A stretch of DNA of 64,000 nucleotides from Gavia stellata (taxonomy: Eukaryota > Chordata > Aves > Gaviiformes > Gaviidae). The notes beneath the pieces were generated by a model that was not told where the DNA came from, did not search any database, and saw only the letters and a program-made list of their open reading frames with translations. The stretch is taken from positions 186,001-250,000 of the forward strand of contig NW_026777157.1 of NCBI RefSeq assembly GCF_030936135.1, given 5' to 3'. The position numbers were made by a program, and so were the translations under genes. Below, one piece after another: positions 61,374-64,000 of the stretch. Within the stretch, counting starts at the first letter, position 1; every line of letters starts with the position of its first letter.

Positions 61374-62218
61374 ACATGGAAAAAACTGATCGAGGACGCA
61401 AAGTTCAAGGGCACGCTGGGCTGCAGCCACCATTCGGTTGTAGAATTTAAAAACCAGAGAGAAGCGAGCAAACCAGCAGAATCACAATGCTGGACTTCAG
61501 CAGAGCAGACTGCTGCTTCCTGAAGAGCTTCCAGGCAGGAGCCAACAGGAGACTGGCCTGGAGGGCAAAGGGGAGCAGGGCAACGGGTTGAACTTCAAGG
61601 ACAACAGCCCCCACCTCCCCAGACACCAGAAGGGTCCATGCCAAGACACAGAGTTGGTCACAAGTAGCAGAAGGCCAGCACTGACAGACAGGAAACTCCT
61701 GACCCAGCTCAAACACCAAAAAGGAAGAACACCCAAGGCGCACGCAGAGATGGGACACCCAGGACGAACAGAGAGACACTGCGCAAGCATGCAGGGATGG
61801 ACTGTGGAAAGCCACAGCTTAGCTGGAGACAAACCAGGAAGAGAGGAAGGACAACAGGAAGGGCTTCTGGAAGCAGAAGGAAGCCTAAGGGAAACGCAAG
61901 CCACTGCTCAACAGGAAGGCAACTTACTGGCAAAGGACAGGGGAAAAGCTAGAAAAGATGCTACCCGGGGCAGGGATGTGTGGGCAGGGGGGGTGTGGGG
62001 GTGTTTCTGGGTGGGATTCTGACTCAAGACAAGGAAAGGTGCTCACCACGAGGGTGCCCAAGCACTGGAACAAGTTGCCAGAGACGATGCTGAATCTGCC
62101 TCCTTGGAGATACCCCAAACAGGACTGCACGCAGCACGGAGCAACATGATCTGACTGGACCTGCTCTGAGCAGGAAATCAGACCAGATGGCAGCGGGAGG
62201 ACCCCCCCGGCCTACCCC
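61374..62218 (+). pseudogene. Decayed CR1 LINE fragment (copy 2)
   Basis: Same relic as 6,716-7,560 with very few substitutions; shared with the duplicated block. Confidence 0.65.
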
Positions 62219-62659
62219 AGTCTACGAATCCCCAGTGATTTCTCATGTCACTCCAGTATTCCCCAAATTCATCACCAGCAACTGCTCATGTTAAGAGCTC
62301 TACAAAAGCGTTTGCAGAGCACTATACTTGCTCCTAGGACACCCGGGGACTTGCTGAAGACAGCAACCCTTGCCTTCCATCGCTTCTAGAGAACCAAAGC
62401 ACAGCAAGCCTAGGGCACACTAAAGCCATTGCAGACAGGCAACAGAAACGAAGGCAGAGTTTAAAGGCTAGGTCTTCCCATCTGAAGCCATCTGAGGCCA
62501 CACGGGGGCAAGTAAAACAGTTCTAGAAAGCACAGGGCTGGCAGGCACATGAGAAGACACAGGAGAGTTCCTCCTGGGGAAAGCTGGCCATGTTCAGCTC
62601 AAGTTCCTCCCCCCACCTTTCTCTCCCTGGGGAGGAAGAAGAAACCACATTCAGCTAAC
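62219..62659. other. Unassigned, probably intronic (copy 2)
   Basis: Counterpart of 7,561-8,001; nothing recognised. Confidence 0.5.
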
Positions 62660-62774
62660 CTTGCTTTCACCCTGTTGTGGAGGGCACCCAGTAACTCAAT
62701 GAACTGGTCAGACTCTTGGGCGGTATCTGATACAGAGACATCCCCCTTCGGGCTCAATAGAAAAGTCTTTATAG
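62660..62774 (-). CDS. Internal exon of an unrecognised gene (copy 2)
   Basis: Counterpart of 8,002-8,116 with borders and open frame unchanged (IKTFLLSPKGDVSVSDT start). Confidence 0.5.
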
Positions 62775-63641
62775 CTAGACAATAGAAATCTACATACAGG
62801 TATCAGTATTTACAGACTTCTAAACTATCAGTACTTTTACAGAAATAGCATCCATAAAAACATTCCCATTTAAGTATAACTGCGGGCAGGACTACGCTTC
62901 AAGCACAGAGAACCACACAGAGCAAAGGGAAAGCACGTTGACCCACGACAGCTATCTCAGGATGGCTCAGGAGCGATATTACTCTGCAAGGGTCCACAAC
63001 AACTAGAAACCTTGCTACTGGCCTCCCCACAGGGAACAAGTGTTCCTCGCTTGCTTTTCCCAAATGCAAGATGCTACCACAAGTGCCAGCCATGACGCCG
63101 TCTTTACCAAGCAGAAAGGGGAATCCCTCCACCCTACTAAGTGAATTCCCCTTGGGAAGGCAGAGAGGAAGGAACCAAGGAGATTGCTCTTCAGGAATGC
63201 AATAAGCCTTGGACAGAACAGGCTGATCTAAGAACAGACAGGAATTTTTATGAAATACGTCAAGTGGAAGGTGGTTTGGCCTTGGCCTTTTCCCACTTGC
63301 TAGCAAGAAGTAATGCATTTCAAAGCAAAGGCTATTCTAGAATAACCTGAGGTGCTGCTGCTAAACGTCCCCATTTCGCGTGGCTGGGTGCAAGCGGACC
63401 TGTCAGACAGACAGACAGGAGCTGTCAGGTACCGGTACTTGGAGGATACGCATATAGGAAAAGCTAGGAGAAGGCAGAACAGGCTACACGTGGCTTTCAG
63501 TCGGGTCAAAGCATTCCGCACCATCACTAAGCACGAGTGGGAACACGAGCTACCGCTACACTAGCTTGTGAAATCTGGACTAGGTGTCAGCTAAACAAGG
63601 CATTCCTTTCTACCAGGTTTTGCTTCCATTCAACTTCTCAC

Positions 63642-63906
63642 CTCCAGAATACTCTTTCTTTGCAACTCGTGTTTCTTACCATCAAGCTTGAAAGACATCT
63701 AAGAGCGGATCCCTGCCCTGTATCGCAGAGAAGCCGACTTGGTGACCAGTCTGCTCTAGTCTCCTCACCTTAGTTTCAAGCTTGTCAGAAGATCCTGCAA
63801 GAGACGAGTGGCATTACTACACTGTGATACAGAAGAACAATAACACAGAGCGACTCACTTCTGGGTTGCCAAACGTAACGGTTCTTTGAATTAGAGGTGG
63901 ATTTTT
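63642..63906 (-). CDS. Three exons of an unrecognised gene (copy 2), one with an altered acceptor
   Basis: Exons at 63,906-63,859, 63,794-63,769 and about 63,686-63,642 correspond to those at 9,248-8,984. The first exon of the series would lie at about 64,282, outside the window. At 63,688 a single difference (plus strand T; C in copy 1 at 9,030) changes TTTCAG-GCTT into TTTCAAG-CTT. The normal acceptor is lost, and the nearest AG is one base later, which would shift the frame. Copy 2 is therefore more damaged than copy 1. Confidence 0.55.
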
Positions 63907-64000
63907 CTGTTTTAAAAGTACAGATACTCCTGCGACAGCTCTTTAGAATACAATACATCATCAACTAGCTGTCCCTACCTGTATTTCCTTGTTGTTAGTT
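63907..64000. other. Window end inside the duplicated block
   Basis: The sequence still matches copy 1 (9,249-9,342) at the last base, so the duplication continues beyond the window. Confidence 0.8.

Overview
This is a repeat-rich stretch of a bird genome. The evidence is CR1 LINEs with the avian-type 3' tail, avian-style endogenous retrovirus LTRs, acrosin-like serine protease exons, and split minus-strand exons that I recognise as CDKAL1 and E2F3. Nothing looks bacterial: coding signal comes as short exons with GT/AG borders. I cannot name the species or chromosome. The load of ERVs, decayed exons and recent duplications would suit a W chromosome or another poorly recombining or subtelomeric region, but that is inference.

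Layout. 1-5.6 kb: an antisense LTR-like element, a broken CR1 and unassigned DNA with one exon-like block. 5.6-10.6 kb: solo LTR1, a decayed CR1, and several exons of an unrecognised minus-strand gene. 10.6-23.3 kb (unit A): acrosin-like exons 3-5 on the minus strand with a solo LTR in the last intron, about 4 kb of roughly 30-bp minisatellite split by an LTR-like element, a second degenerate repeat tract, and a 5'-truncated ERV ending in LTR2. 23.3-31.4 kb: CDKAL1 5' exons on the minus strand, two CR1 fragments, a 400-bp G-rich repeat and a CpG-rich block. 31.4-38.4 kb: two more acrosin-like relics (D and C), LTR-like pieces and a second ERV family. 38.5-41.2 kb: E2F3 exons 2 and 3 on the minus strand, upstream of CDKAL1 as in vertebrate microsynteny. 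43.1-46.8 kb: a nearly complete CR1. 47.1-47.7 kb: a solo LTR. 47.9-51.4 kb: acrosin-like relics E and B. 49.2-60.2 kb (unit B) repeats unit A, and 60.2-64.0 kb repeats the LTR1 region.

The main result is architectural. Positions 5,600-9,342 recur at 60,248-64,000 with an essentially constant offset of 54,658. Positions 10,620-22,331 recur at 49,220-60,247 with offsets of 37.9-39.3 kb, which change only inside minisatellites apart from 2-bp differences. LTR3 is the joint: ERV flank on its left, LTR1-type flank on its right. This fits unequal exchange between dispersed LTRs. An assembly-level false duplication must be excluded.

No acrosin copy is intact. A and B lack exons 1-2 and share a one-base insertion after the catalytic serine; C has Gly for that serine and a stop; D keeps the signal and activation exons but has a 4-bp frameshift and no exons 3-5; E is part of exon 3. 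The CDKAL1 exons are open with correct phases and splice sites. The E2F3 exons are also open and phase-compatible, but exon 3 is altered in its DNA-recognition motif, and exons 4-7 are not seen where they should lie.
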